The notes under the pieces: generated by a model
Databases searched by the model: none
Told to the model about the DNA's origin: nothing
What the model saw: the letters and a program-made list of their open reading frames with translations, nothing else
Shown here: in pieces, positions 9,751 through 19,576 of the stretch
Numbering within the stretch: the stretch's first letter is position 1
Layout: each line of letters opens with the position of its first letter
Made by a program: the position numbers and the translations under genes
Assembly (NCBI RefSeq): GCF_002836355.1
Contig: NZ_PJCA01000038.1
Span: 1 to 64,000 of the forward strand
DNA: 64,000 nucleotides
Source of the DNA: Moritella sp. Urea-trap-13
GTDB taxonomy: Bacteria > Pseudomonadota > Gammaproteobacteria > Enterobacterales > Moritellaceae
Direction of reading: 5' to 3'

Positions 9751-11211
9751 TTATGACACATTGATTAACGTTACTTTACCGTCTTCGTCCACTTCTGCAA
9801 TATGACCTTTTGGCTCTTCCATCAACAGTAAAGCAACAAAGCCCACGATAGCCGTCACCGCAATGGCATAAAAGAACACCTGCGTTGATACGATTGAATA
9901 CAACGTTAAATAAAATACTGCACCGACGTTACCATACGCGCCAGTCATACCAGCAATCTGCCCTGTTAAACGACGTTTGATTAATGGTACAGCAGCAAAT
10001 ACCGCACCTTCACCGGCTTGCACGAAGAACGAACATGCCATTGCTGTGGCGATAGCCAGTGGTAGTGACCATGTAGACGTAATTTGTGACATAGCATAAT
10101 AACCAACGGCTAGACCCGCGGTAAGAATAAGTAAGGTTTTCTTACGACCAAAGCGATCACTAATCCAACCGCCACCAGGGCGAGACATCAGATTCATGAA
10201 GGCGTAAGAAGCCGCAACCATACCCGCTTCAGCCATACCTAAACCGAATGTTTCAGCAAAGAATAGTGGCAGCATAGACACCACGGCTAATTCAGAACCA
10301 AATGTTGAAAAATACAATACGTTAAGTACCGCAACTTGCTTAAACTTATAACGCTCAATCTCAGGTACTTCTTTAACAAAGATATCACTGTTTACTTGGT
10401 ATGTTTTCCAGCAATCAAGTACATACAACACAGCTAAACCAAGATAAACCGAATAAGTAGTGGTCTCGGTAAACATATCAACCTGTAATAATTTCCACGC
10501 TAAAAGATCGAGCGTTAAATACATAGGTAGCTTCATAAATAGCAGTAAAAAGAAATCACCTTTGCTGGTCACTTCCATTGCACCGCCTTTTTTCGGACGG
10601 AAATAAGTCGACCCTTTTGGTGTATCGGTGACATTAAGATAATACACAACACTGAATGCTAAGCTCATCACTCCGGTGATGGCAATAGCATAACGCCAGC
10701 CATCTGGACCACCAAACAATAGCGCAACGGTCGGTAGTGTGAATGCTGCGGCAGCGGAGCCAAAGTTACCCCAACCACCATAAATACCTTCTGCCGTGCC
10801 TAATTCATTGGCAGGAAACCATTCACTAACGATACGAATACCAACCACAAAACCCGCACCAATAAGACCCATCATGAAACGCGCGATGGCCAATTGTTCG
10901 AAAGTCGTTGCCAGTGCAAACATAAAGCATGGAATTGAACAGACGGCTAATAAGGTCGAATAAACAATCCGAGGCCCGTATTTATCGGTTAACATACCAA
11001 TAATAACCCGCGCTGGAATAGTCAAAGCGACGTTAAGAATCAGTAAGGTTTTCACTTCTTCCGTGGTAAGTCCCATGCTGTCTTTAATGGCTAACATTAA
11101 TGGTGCGGCATTAAACCAAACCACAAAGGTAATAAAAAACGCCATCCACGATAGGTGTAATGTTTTCATCTTCCCTGAAAAAGACAATATGTTAAATTTT
11201 TCTTGTCCCAT
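9751..11211 (-). CDS. Nitrate/nitrite transporter, NarK (NNP) family of MFS
   Basis: Inner-membrane major facilitator protein of 486 residues with about 12 membrane segments. The two nitrate signature-like glycine-rich helices are present as GGWGNFGSAAAAFTLP and GAYGNVGAVFYLT, and the MFS loop motif appears as DKYGPR and SDRFGRK. The open frame continues 34 codons upstream to 11313, but that part reads as non-coding, and GAGGGA precedes the ATG at 11211. No nitrate reductase genes lie nearby. Its position between the Pst genes and pstS looks coincidental. Whether it imports nitrate or exchanges nitrite cannot be told. Confidence 0.85.
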   Translation of the reverse strand: MGQEKFNILSFSGKMKTLHLSWMAFFITFVVWFNAAPLMLAIKDSMGLTTEEVKTLLILNVALTIPARVIIGMLTDKYGPRIVYSTLLAVCSIPCFMFALATTFEQLAIARFMMGLIGAGFVVGIRIVSEWFPANELGTAEGIYGGWGNFGSAAAAFTLPTVALLFGGPDGWRYAIAITGVMSLAFSVVYYLNVTDTPKGSTYFRPKKGGAMEVTSKGDFFLLLFMKLPMYLTLDLLAWKLLQVDMFTETTTYSVYLGLAVLYVLDCWKTYQVNSDIFVKEVPEIERYKFKQVAVLNVLYFSTFGSELAVVSMLPLFFAETFGLGMAEAGMVAASYAFMNLMSRPGGGWISDRFGRKKTLLILTAGLAVGYYAMSQITSTWSLPLAIATAMACSFFVQAGEGAVFAAVPLIKRRLTGQIAGMTGAYGNVGAVFYLTLYSIVSTQVFFYAIAVTAIVGFVALLLMEEPKGHIAEVDEDGKVTLINVS

Positions 11212-11518
11212 AAAAAATCCCTCTTCGATAATTAAAAAATATAAAACTTTTATCCTAGCTAAGGTATTGCAACACTGATGCCAACTAAAGGAATAATAAA
11301 AAATAACTAACAATCAACAACTTGCATTTAAACCGTTAAAAACCATTAGACCTAGACTGAAAAAACGCACCAAGATGGGGACTAAATGTGAGGAATGTAT
11401 CACTTTATGAGCAATAATTCTAAACTTGCAATAACTCTAAACTTAACAACAGTTCTAAACTCAGCAATAAGTAGATCAGCGTAATCAAGGGCTCGGCGCA
11501 ACTCAGTATGCCAGAAAG
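11212..11518. other. Upstream region of the NarK-type gene
   Basis: About 300 AT-rich bases between the transporter start and the pstS terminator. I see no convincing ORF. The right half holds a short degenerate tandem repeat (listed separately). No clear FNR- or NarL-type palindrome was found by eye. Confidence 0.5.
11410..11472. repeat. Degenerate 17-18 bp tandem repeat upstream of the NarK-type gene
   Basis: Three units ending in TCTAAACT start at 11410, 11427 and 11444, followed by a partial unit CAGCAATAAGT at 11462. The first two units differ at only a few positions. It lies about 200-260 bases before the transporter start. Confidence 0.75.
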
Positions 11519-11544
11519 CAAAAAGCCCGCTACATAGCGGGCTT
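11519..11544 (-). terminator. Rho-independent terminator of pstS
   Basis: 10-bp stem AAGCCCGCTA (11523-11532) with TAGCGGGCTT (11535-11544). On the minus strand it runs into TTTTT. It lies 28 bases past the pstS stop. Confidence 0.9.
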
Positions 11545-11571
11545 CGAATTATTTAACTTAAGTAAGTTGTA

Positions 11572-12549
11572 TTACAGGGTAATACCGGCTTTCTTAAGGT
11601 CTTTTGTTGTCACTGAATTAGGTAGTGGGATGTAACCATCTTTAGCGACGATCTTCTGACCTTGTTTCGATAACATCAGTTTTAAGAACTCAGTTTGCAT
11701 TGGTGATAATGCTTTGTTTGGGCTCTTGTTGATGTAAACGTATAGGTAACGAGACAGTGGGTATTTACCTGATGCAGCGTTATCTAGTGTTGCATCAATG
11801 TAGTTAGTACCTTTTTTCGCTAGAGCGACAGCACGTACGCCAGATGTCTTATAACCGATACCTGAGTAACCAATGGCATTCAGTGATGATGATACAGATT
11901 GTACAACAGAAGCTGAACCGGGCTGCTCATTTACATTGTTTTTAAAGTCACCTTTACACAACGCTTTCTTCTTAAAGTAACCGTAAGTACCTGATACTGA
12001 GTTTCGACCAAATAATTGGATATCACGTGATGCCCAAGAACCTTCTAGCCCTAATTCACCCCAACGTTCAATACGCTTAGCTTCGCCACATTTTAGTGTG
12101 CTTGAGAAGATTGCATCTACGTCAGCAATGCTTAAACCTTTAATTGGGTTATCTTTGTGTACGAATACCGCTAGAGCATCGATAGCAACACGAATTGCAG
12201 TAGGCTTGTAACCGTAACGTTTTTCGAACGCTTCAATCTCTTTCGACTTCATTTTACGGCTCATAGGACCGAATTGTGAAGTACCTTCTGTTAGTGCCGG
12301 TGGCGCTGTAGAAGAGCCCGCAGCTTGAATTTGTACATTAACACTTGGGTAAGTATGTTTGAATTCTTCAGCCCACAAGGTCATCATGTTTGCTAATGTA
12401 TCTGAACCAACTGTAGATAGGTTACCAGAGATACCACTTACTTTTTGGTATTCAGGTAATTTAGGGTCTAGACCTGCTGCAAATGCGCTTTGTGAAGCGA
12501 TTGCTGTCATTGATATCCCTAATGCTACAACAATTTGTTTAATATTCAT
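11572..12549 (-). CDS. pstS: Periplasmic phosphate-binding protein PstS
   Basis: Captures phosphate in the periplasm for PstCAB. The 325-residue precursor has a classical signal peptide (MNIKQ, hydrophobic core, AFA at 22-24 for cleavage). The mature part shows PstS landmarks: [18 protein letters not shown], the [10 protein letters not shown] phosphate-binding loop and [14 protein letters not shown]. Unusually for the operon it is separate from pstCAB: it has its own double Pho box promoter and its own terminator, and is separated from pstC by the NarK-type and ACT-domain genes. GGAG precedes the ATG. Confidence 0.95.
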   Translation of the reverse strand: MNIKQIVVALGISMTAIASQSAFAAGLDPKLPEYQKVSGISGNLSTVGSDTLANMMTLWAEEFKHTYPSVNVQIQAAGSSTAPPALTEGTSQFGPMSRKMKSKEIEAFEKRYGYKPTAIRVAIDALAVFVHKDNPIKGLSIADVDAIFSSTLKCGEAKRIERWGELGLEGSWASRDIQLFGRNSVSGTYGYFKKKALCKGDFKNNVNEQPGSASVVQSVSSSLNAIGYSGIGYKTSGVRAVALAKKGTNYIDATLDNAASGKYPLSRYLYVYINKSPNKALSPMQTEFLKLMLSKQGQKIVAKDGYIPLPNSVTTKDLKKAGITL

Positions 12550-12626
12550 TTTTTACTTCTCCAAGTATAATGTTTTATGTCGTCTTGATGACTAATAATG
12601 TTTTGTATCTCGTTTCTGTGACTACA

Positions 12627-12682
12627 AGTATCCAATTAACTGATGACAATCATATGAACAAAACATGACGGTTTGATGACAG
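12627..12682 (-). promoter_or_regulatory. Double Pho box and -10 element of pstS
   Basis: On the minus strand four 7-mers follow one another at an exact 11-bp period: CTGTCAT (12676-12682), CCGTCAT (12665-12671), TGTTCAT (12654-12660) and TTGTCAT (12643-12649). This makes two adjoining PhoB dimer sites. After a 10-base spacer comes GATACT (12627-12632) as -10. The spacing equals that at pstC and the Na+/phosphate symporter, so strong PhoB activation is expected. Confidence 0.92.
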
Positions 12683-12826
12683 TAGCCGATTTATGCTAAA
12701 AAAAGCCCATCACTTCAGTACTATCTAGTTAAAACCATATAAAATAAATTTATTTAGTTATTTTGAGTTGTATAACAGTTACTTACTAGCGGGTAATGTT
12801 TTTATATAAGTATAAGAATAATATAT

Positions 12827-12857
12827 AAAACTTACAGGTTAATCATCTGTAAGTTTT
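12827..12857 (-). terminator. Terminator of the AIPR gene
   Basis: Perfect 11-bp stem AAAACTTACAG (12827-12837) with CTGTAAGTTTT (12847-12857). It lies 48 bases past the AIPR stop. A second inverted repeat, ATGTGGCA (12867-12874) with TGCCACAT (12887-12894), stands between the stop and this hairpin. Together they would keep island transcription from running into the pstS promoter. Confidence 0.75.
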
Positions 12858-12904
12858 AATTGTGATATGTGGCAAACTATACAGTGTGCCACATTAGACA
12901 ATGG

Positions 12905-14692
12905 TCAATCTGAAATAGGAATGGTTCCATTTTTAACGTAGGCTATTGTAGCCGTAATTTTAGTTGCGTTACTAAAAAATCTTGCTAGGTATGCGGTAGG
13001 GTAGTATGTATCAATTAGTGTTTCTAACTGACCCAATAAAGTATCAAAATGTCTATCAATATTACCTTTTTCAACAGTCATTAAGGTAGTTTCACTCTTC
13101 AAACCAGATACTTGTTCCATAAGTCTGGCTGCTATCAAACGATTAGCATGAGTCAAAATTCCATAACGTTTCTTCGTATTGTATTGATCTGTAGTTGCTA
13201 GTCTTTTTTTCAGCAAATCTTCAATGTACTTGTGGTGCTTTACTACATTAATCAGCTTTACACCACTTACTGTAGGATTAAAAACAGAGCGATATTGACT
13301 ACCATCTAAATTTTCAAAGAATTTACCACGAGCACTCTTTAAAATAGCTAGCGTTGTGGGATTCATTGTTAAACACGCTAAACCATCAAGTGCCTCATCT
13401 ATATCTATAGAATATTCAATATCAGATACCTGATCACTTCTGAGTAATTGGTAACTATATTTTTCAACAGCTAATTCGTCTCTTAACCGCAATTGTTCTT
13501 TATGTTGAGAAGCAAAGTCTCGACCCAAAACTCGATTTTGATGATTGTTAGCTCTGGTTATTAAGTCAATAATTTCTTCATTCTCTCCAAGAGGTATATG
13601 AATAAACCGAACCTGAACTTTAATATCTGCAAGATGACTTGGGTCAATCTCACCTATATAGCCAATACTACTCACTGTTTGAGCACCATTAATTATACTG
13701 ACATCTGTAAATTTAAAACGACCTCGGGTTCGATCTCGTTCATTGTTACGTCTATATGGTTGAACATTTCGAACTAATACCGTAATACCATTATTAAAGA
13801 ACCAGAACTTATCTGGATTATTAGCAGCAGTATCTCGAATCGATTCATTTACATCCGTTTTACCAAGTAAGTTTCGAATGTTTTTGGTAAACAAATCGGA
13901 TGAATGTTCTTGCCACCATTCGTGAACTTGATCTCCACCAACAATTCCATAATAAGCGGCATAAGGAGTTGCTATTTTACCGTACTCTTCGATCTCCACG
14001 TCAGGTAAATTAACAGAACTAGAATGCTGAAATCGCATCCATTCAGTTAGGTCTTCCGCAGAAACTAAGTGAACTTGAAAAGGAAGATCGTTATCAGGAG
14101 TACCAATTTCAACAATCGCAGCTTCGTTTAATTCATTTTGCCATTGCTGCATATCTCGCAGTATATCTGAAGCCGCACCTCTCTTACCTGTATGCGCCAT
14201 TACAAACTTGAATTGATAATCGATAGAATCTAATGCTAGTTCGATATCAGCCCCTAGTGCTTGTAAGATCTCATCAAAACGTCCAAAGTCACACTCTTGC
14301 AAATATTCACATGCAGTTTTAAAGCGTAAAAAATCTGAGGTTGTCCAAGTGGCATTCCCTGCTTGATTAAATTTAGCCTGAACTACAACAACCGTTTTTT
14401 CGTTATGGTTAACGAAAATGCCATCGATCCCGCCATCCTCAGGACTATCACAGACTCCTTTAGCCGCTTGAATATCATCTGCTTTTCCCAAGTAATGGAT
14501 CGCAAAAGCGGCAATTGCTCTGCTAGACATTTTCACTGAGTAATCAGTATCTGTTGTGTTACAGCTACGTTTATGTATATTCGTTTCAAAGCGTTGCTTT
14601 AGAGATTTTCCAATACGTTGAGCCACAACGCCAGCAGTGGCTCTAGCCGCAGAAGAGTTATCTTCAGCAGATAATGAATGAACTAATGCCAT
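12905..14692 (-). CDS. AIPR-family (abortive phage infection) protein
   Basis: A 595-residue protein of the AIPR family (abortive infection/phage resistance). Family landmarks seen: FFNNGITVL (NNGIT at 300-304), INGAQTV at 334-340 and ANNHQNRV at 381-388. Near the N-terminus GGIDGIF (Asp 90) followed by VVVQAKF (Gln 105, Lys 107) has the D...QxK spacing of Mrr-like PD-(D/E)XK nucleases, so a nuclease role is likely but inferred. It lies 119 bases after gmtX in the same direction as the sole cargo of the island. AT-rich sequence in that gap could hold its own promoter. No partner toxin or antitoxin gene is present. Confidence 0.85.
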   Translation of the reverse strand: MALVHSLSAEDNSSAARATAGVVAQRIGKSLKQRFETNIHKRSCNTTDTDYSVKMSSRAIAAFAIHYLGKADDIQAAKGVCDSPEDGGIDGIFVNHNEKTVVVVQAKFNQAGNATWTTSDFLRFKTACEYLQECDFGRFDEILQALGADIELALDSIDYQFKFVMAHTGKRGAASDILRDMQQWQNELNEAAIVEIGTPDNDLPFQVHLVSAEDLTEWMRFQHSSSVNLPDVEIEEYGKIATPYAAYYGIVGGDQVHEWWQEHSSDLFTKNIRNLLGKTDVNESIRDTAANNPDKFWFFNNGITVLVRNVQPYRRNNERDRTRGRFKFTDVSIINGAQTVSSIGYIGEIDPSHLADIKVQVRFIHIPLGENEEIIDLITRANNHQNRVLGRDFASQHKEQLRLRDELAVEKYSYQLLRSDQVSDIEYSIDIDEALDGLACLTMNPTTLAILKSARGKFFENLDGSQYRSVFNPTVSGVKLINVVKHHKYIEDLLKKRLATTDQYNTKKRYGILTHANRLIAARLMEQVSGLKSETTLMTVEKGNIDRHFDTLLGQLETLIDTYYPTAYLARFFSNATKITATIAYVKNGTIPISD

Positions 14693-14811
14693 ACTTAGCC
14701 TATAAATAGTTACAGTTAAAATGTAATCTCATGATAACACAGCATTTTAAGCTTAATCCCTCATTAAATTAAAAAATATAAAAAGCTGTTTTAGGTTACT
14801 AACTTATTATT

Positions 14812-15483
14812 TTAAACTTCTGCCAATATTTTCTGAATTGCTAGAACGAATCCATTTTTAAACAGTGGACGACTATTCTCATCTTTTACTGCACCATATT
14901 TAGTTACAGTCCAACCTCGTTGATCTAGTTTCACCTCATCAATAGCATCTTTTAATGCCTCAACATCTCCTTCAAGCAAGACACCGTCAAAATACGGTAA
15001 TACTTCAACTCCTTTCTTTACTTGTACTGGATGAATTATTTGGTTTGGACGTATATCTACAACGACTTCAGTGTTTTGTTTTAAGATACGATTCTCTGCT
15101 TTTAGCTTATTCTTTTCGGCAATAATTTGACCAAAAACAGCTCTCATAGCTGGGTCATCTAACCGCTTTAAAAGCTCCATATCTGATGGTACATCATGCT
15201 TTCTCGAATGAGGCACAGGAGGCTTTTTCATTGTAGTGTTAGCTTTTGTCGCCCATGTATCAATAAGAAGGCGGAAGTGTTCACCTGTTTTATTACGGAT
15301 ACTAACCGTACCAATACCACCATCAGCCTTAGATAATCGACCAATCGTTGCAATAGAGTAGTCTTGCTCTCCTGCATTAAATCGGGATTCTAATAAGGCA
15401 TTGAGATTATCTAATGAACCTCTTGTACGTTGTGTTTTCCCTGTTTTTAGGTCTTCCAAGATCACATTAATATCAACTTGCAT
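14812..15483 (-). CDS. gmtX: Gamma-mobile-trio protein GmtX
   Basis: A 223-residue protein recognised from its position as the third member of a trio and its size. The N-terminal half has a helix-turn-helix-like stretch (YSIATIGRLSKADGG, about 42-56, followed by a second helix). A short coiled coil stands near residues 123-138 (AEKNKLKAENRILKQN). The C-terminal part, about 140-223, is of unknown fold. The layout recalls TnpC, the small DNA-binding partner of the two recombinases in Tn554-type elements, but that is analogy. Its start overlaps the gmtZ end by 11 bases, so the two are translationally coupled. Confidence 0.75.
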   Translation of the reverse strand: MQVDINVILEDLKTGKTQRTRGSLDNLNALLESRFNAGEQDYSIATIGRLSKADGGIGTVSIRNKTGEHFRLLIDTWATKANTTMKKPPVPHSRKHDVPSDMELLKRLDDPAMRAVFGQIIAEKNKLKAENRILKQNTEVVVDIRPNQIIHPVQVKKGVEVLPYFDGVLLEGDVEALKDAIDEVKLDQRGWTVTKYGAVKDENSRPLFKNGFVLAIQKILAEV

Positions 15484-18073
15484 TTAGCAATTCTCCCACG
15501 GTTCCTTTATTTTTTAACGACTTAATTGATATACCATCAACGGATTGTTTAATTTGATGTTCTAATGCTGTTACTCCTACATCAAGAAGTTTACTATCTT
15601 GCATGAATTGCTCTAATTCGAAATAGCTCGTAACTTGTTTATAGCCATCGAGTTTATCCGTCGGATTAGCTTGCAGTGCCATTTGACGCATCATCGCGTT
15701 TGCAGCAATAAGCTGCTGGTCTTTGTCTAGCATTAAGAGTTGCGGCATATAACCTTTACGCATCATGATTCTGCTTAGACTTTGCGTTCTATCTTGAATT
15801 GCTGGTGTTTTCTTCACATCATCTAACATGTCTGGATAAATTTCAGCATCATCACAGAGTAAAGAAAGGTGTAATAACTCCGATGTGGTTTCCATGAATC
15901 CAACTTTGATGTCGTTCTCAGACCCTACGGCAACGAGCTTATTAGTGCTATCCGTTTCAGCTCGCTCTTGCTCAATTTCAATCAAACGACGAATCAGGTT
16001 AAAAGTTGCAATCCAATCTTTCGTGTACTCATCAGCGCCTACTAATTGTTTTTCATATCGACGTTGAAGTGCTTGTAATTCACTATGCTGAATAAAAGGC
16101 TTACCCTCCATTTCTGCTTCGTATTTTAATTCTTCCATGACCTCAATTTCGCCCTCTAGCTTTACAGCTAAATTAACGGATTCATGGGTTTTATAACTCA
16201 TAAAGTTAAGGTGAGCATTTAACGCAGGAAGATAACGAGCTTCGGTGATAAACCATCGGCATCGAACACAGTTTTCTGAACCGTGTGGTACTGAGCCGTA
16301 AACACTTGATGCTGAACCTCTGGCTGCAATGAATTCACCTCCGTTCCAGCATCCTGCGACCGTTGCAGTTTCATCTGAACGAACAGTATTACCGCCCGCT
16401 AGACATAGCCCATGGTGACGATTCTCCCATCCAATTGGATTTCTATTAACAAGAGCTACCTCGATAGCTTGGCCATCGTTATAGGCCATTTTGCATTCTA
16501 TTTGACGCATTTCTGCATCTTTAAGAAACGTGCGAACGCTTTCTTGAGATTTATCATCAAGCAATTTATCAGCGGCGGTCATTTTTTCCTTCATAACCGC
16601 AGGGGTAAGTTTGGTATAATATACCGTCATTAGAATGCGTGAATGACCAGCTAAAAGCTTTGAGACTACAGCCAAAGGCAACTTGGCATCCATGATGTAA
16701 CAGGTAATAAGCGATACACGAAGGCTATGCAAAGGAAACTCTGTTCTTTTCTTCTGCAATTTATAATCTTCACCATAGTCATGAACTAATCGTAGTACTG
16801 TACCATCAGATAGTGTGTCGCCAGAAACTAAAAGATCTTGTTCAAGTTGCTGTAATAATTTGTACCAAATAGTTTGTATTGGCGTTTCAAGAATAGGCTT
16901 AATTCTATCCTCTATCTTAGCTGAAGCAGCATCTCGAAATAGAAAACAACAGTGCCCCATTGCGCTCAAATAAGCTTTCGACTTTGTTGTTCTTGTATGC
17001 TTTGTCTTTAATGTATGACAATCAGTAGGCTTACTAATAGGATTGTATTTTTCTTGCCAATTACGTAGTTTTTCAAGCCAGTACAATACGTCTTCGTTTT
17101 GCCAAGGGATTTCATAGCCACGCTCAAATTCATCCTTATTTTGGTCTGCTGTTTTATTTGTGCTGATATACAAACTGGTGTATTCAAGCCCTGTTGCATT
17201 GTCTTTAAATTGACGAAAAACCCCTTTGCTGTAGCGATTCAAAGCAAAGCTATTTGGGTTTTTAATCCAGTTACCATTTTCATAACGTAGAGTGTCAGCT
17301 TCACCAGAATCGAGCATACGCACCTGATAGGTACGTAGAGGTAAGTGCAGTTTAATAAACAGTACCATGCTTGTTACAGGCGACCATATTTGATGAATGG
17401 TGATACTCTCTCCATTGCGAGTAACTTCTTTGCTGCGCCATGCGCAATCTTTATCGTTCTTATCAATCAGGCTTTCATCAACTTCAAACCAATCGCCACC
17501 TTTTCCTGTCTGTTCTTGCGCCCACAACCAATCTGAAAAGTGCCCTCGTGGTTTTGGGCATAAGATATGACGTAGATCACAAATGTATCGGTATGGCAGT
17601 GGGTTATGAACGGTTTCGGGATTGCTATTTTTCGTTTTTGTTTTTTCTAAAGGATTAGCGTATAAGCGAATAGCTTGGCTGTTATCGTTTTTCTGACTGA
17701 AATGCATATCTAGCAACCAATCAATAAAGCTAGCGACACGGTTTGTTACTTTTGATGTATCAGCATTGTCACCACGTTTGGTATTATCCAATACAACACG
17801 TTTAAATTCATCGGTTGAGGCGAACCAGCCATTCTTACCAATGAAAAAGCTCTTAACATCCGATGTAAAAGGTACTGTATTAACCAAGTAAATATCAAAA
17901 AAAATACATAAAGCTTCAAGCTTAGATGCTGTTCCTACCTCTTGATTTGTAATCCACTCTTCGGCTAACTGTCGCCATGTTTCCCACTCTTTACCGTGAT
18001 TTTTTGTTAACCATTGCAACGTTAAATCAGATGATCGACCATCTCTTTTTTTATTTTTACTGTTAATTACCAT
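15473..18073 (-). CDS. gmtZ: Gamma-mobile-trio integrase GmtZ
   Basis: A large 866-residue site-specific integrase. The tyrosine-recombinase core is recognisable: an arginine box in LPLRTYQVRMLDSGE (Arg 247), HSLR at 449-452, AGHS with His 477 and the candidate nucleophile in VYYTKL (Tyr 485/486). After the core comes a cysteine cluster (Cys 557, 575, 602, 605, with CVRCRW) that could bind zinc. A long helical C-terminal region follows. Its start overlaps the gmtY end by 11 bases and its end overlaps the gmtX start by 11 bases, a tightly coupled operon. It is probably needed with GmtY for island movement. Confidence 0.8.
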   Translation of the reverse strand: MVINSKNKKRDGRSSDLTLQWLTKNHGKEWETWRQLAEEWITNQEVGTASKLEALCIFFDIYLVNTVPFTSDVKSFFIGKNGWFASTDEFKRVVLDNTKRGDNADTSKVTNRVASFIDWLLDMHFSQKNDNSQAIRLYANPLEKTKTKNSNPETVHNPLPYRYICDLRHILCPKPRGHFSDWLWAQEQTGKGGDWFEVDESLIDKNDKDCAWRSKEVTRNGESITIHQIWSPVTSMVLFIKLHLPLRTYQVRMLDSGEADTLRYENGNWIKNPNSFALNRYSKGVFRQFKDNATGLEYTSLYISTNKTADQNKDEFERGYEIPWQNEDVLYWLEKLRNWQEKYNPISKPTDCHTLKTKHTRTTKSKAYLSAMGHCCFLFRDAASAKIEDRIKPILETPIQTIWYKLLQQLEQDLLVSGDTLSDGTVLRLVHDYGEDYKLQKKRTEFPLHSLRVSLITCYIMDAKLPLAVVSKLLAGHSRILMTVYYTKLTPAVMKEKMTAADKLLDDKSQESVRTFLKDAEMRQIECKMAYNDGQAIEVALVNRNPIGWENRHHGLCLAGGNTVRSDETATVAGCWNGGEFIAARGSASSVYGSVPHGSENCVRCRWFITEARYLPALNAHLNFMSYKTHESVNLAVKLEGEIEVMEELKYEAEMEGKPFIQHSELQALQRRYEKQLVGADEYTKDWIATFNLIRRLIEIEQERAETDSTNKLVAVGSENDIKVGFMETTSELLHLSLLCDDAEIYPDMLDDVKKTPAIQDRTQSLSRIMMRKGYMPQLLMLDKDQQLIAANAMMRQMALQANPTDKLDGYKQVTSYFELEQFMQDSKLLDVGVTALEHQIKQSVDGISIKSLKNKGTVGELLNAS

Positions 18074-19541
18074 TCCGCTTTCCTAATTTTGGATTCTTGC
18101 CCGTAAATAGTCCATTAGGGTCAATATCGTTAAAACCGTATTCCATTAATACCTCCCAACTAGGTGTGCCTATCTGCTCTACTGGTTCTATCGGGTTTAG
18201 TAGTTGTTCTGTGGCAGCATCAAGACTGTTCGTGACCTCTTTCGCTGTCGGCGTTGTATAGACAACTTGAGATTCTAATGATGCGTGGTGCAGACATTTC
18301 TTGATTACGAGCTCCTGTACGCCAGCCCTGCGTAAGCGTCGAGCATAGCTGTGCCTGTGTGAGTGAGGCGATAATCCATCAGCTTTACAAGGCTTTAGTC
18401 CTATGCGTTTCAATCCTTGACGGTAGTTATCATGGAACGCATTAAGCGTGTATGGGTTGCCAAGGTGATTACGATGAAAACTGATAAACGCATACGGATG
18501 ATGACGTTCGACCCCTGTCAGGAATCGGGTGTAGTCTTGCCAAAGTTTGGCAAACACCTCTCCAAAGATGGTAGGAAACCAATGAACTTCGAGATACTCA
18601 TCTTTGCTGTCAGTTACTCTACTTTTCCATCCAACTCGTTTTTTCCCCATGAGATCATTACGAGGACTTAATACATATTTTTCCTTTAGGTATGCTGCTC
18701 TAGTGGTTTTTCCTGATCGCCCACGCCAATTGTTAGGGGCTTTACCATCTTCGGGGTGGTAGATACGCACCTTAACGTTATTTGGATTAAAAGGATCGAT
18801 TAACACATCTTCAAGCCAAAGATGTAATGTTTCTGATTCACGCAGACCACCGCCATGCATTAACAGCAAAATAAGTCGATCACGAAGTGCAACTCGACGA
18901 TCTAATGCACCACCTAAACCATCAAAGTAAAAAGCTTCAAAATAACGTTCTGGAAATTCTATAGCATCTTGTTTTTGCTTACCCAACGGACGCTTCCCCT
19001 GAACGCTACGAGCATAACGGACAGTGGAGTTAATATGTTTATCTTTAATGTGACCGAGGAAGTCATGCTGATTCTTACGAAACCATGCTGCGTAGTTAAG
19101 ACGTTGAGTAAGGCTGTCCGCCTCAATCAATGGATTCATTGAGGTAGCACCATATTTTTCAGCTAACCAATCTGTTATTTGACTCAGAGCATAAATATGT
19201 AATCGAGCAACTTGCTTACTGCAAGGTAGCCAATATAAACCTGATGGGTCTAAACCATCATCACCAATTGTTCCTGTATACAAGCGACTACTAAAGCTCT
19301 CAAACAACGATTGAGGTGTTATAAATCCACTTGAATTTGAAGCCATATACTCAAGTAAAAGTTGCGTTGCTTTGATGTGATTTAGGATTGTTGATTGACT
19401 CTTACCATCACGCTTTAACTTTAACGCATACTCCATTAATGGTTTTATGACTTCTTTGTTTTCATCTAACAATACAGGGATCTCAGTAAACACACCTGAA
19501 TCATCCTGAACTACTTTTGCGTTTACTTTGACTAACGACAT
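18063..19541 (-). CDS. gmtY: Gamma-mobile-trio recombinase GmtY (tyrosine recombinase)
   Basis: First gene of the island, 492 residues. An N-terminal SAM-like/core-binding part (about 35-165) is followed by a catalytic domain with the full tyrosine-recombinase set: Arg 234 in GGGLRESE, the HxxR box HSHR at 393-396, His 419 in LHHAS and the nucleophile Tyr 428 in VVYTTP. It should cut and rejoin DNA at the island ends. All catalytic residues are intact, so the enzyme looks active. Upstream (19577-19604) lies a candidate promoter with two TAGTTAAT repeats. Confidence 0.85.
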   Translation of the reverse strand: MSLVKVNAKVVQDDSGVFTEIPVLLDENKEVIKPLMEYALKLKRDGKSQSTILNHIKATQLLLEYMASNSSGFITPQSLFESFSSRLYTGTIGDDGLDPSGLYWLPCSKQVARLHIYALSQITDWLAEKYGATSMNPLIEADSLTQRLNYAAWFRKNQHDFLGHIKDKHINSTVRYARSVQGKRPLGKQKQDAIEFPERYFEAFYFDGLGGALDRRVALRDRLILLLMHGGGLRESETLHLWLEDVLIDPFNPNNVKVRIYHPEDGKAPNNWRGRSGKTTRAAYLKEKYVLSPRNDLMGKKRVGWKSRVTDSKDEYLEVHWFPTIFGEVFAKLWQDYTRFLTGVERHHPYAFISFHRNHLGNPYTLNAFHDNYRQGLKRIGLKPCKADGLSPHSHRHSYARRLRRAGVQELVIKKCLHHASLESQVVYTTPTAKEVTNSLDAATEQLLNPIEPVEQIGTPSWEVLMEYGFNDIDPNGLFTGKNPKLGKRNGN

Positions 19542-19576
19542 TCATTAACTCACTTAAACATTCTCTCTCATTTGTA

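Noticed and set aside
12867-12894. ATGTGGCA/TGCCACAT inverted repeat taken as island end
   Set aside because: It lies directly after the AIPR stop and well inside the split terminator arms, and no matching copy exists at the other end; it is more likely a 3' hairpin of the AIPR transcript.
17008-17199. Short frames inside gmtZ on both strands
   Set aside because: The 866-residue integrase frame is continuous with recombinase motifs; the others are chance frames.
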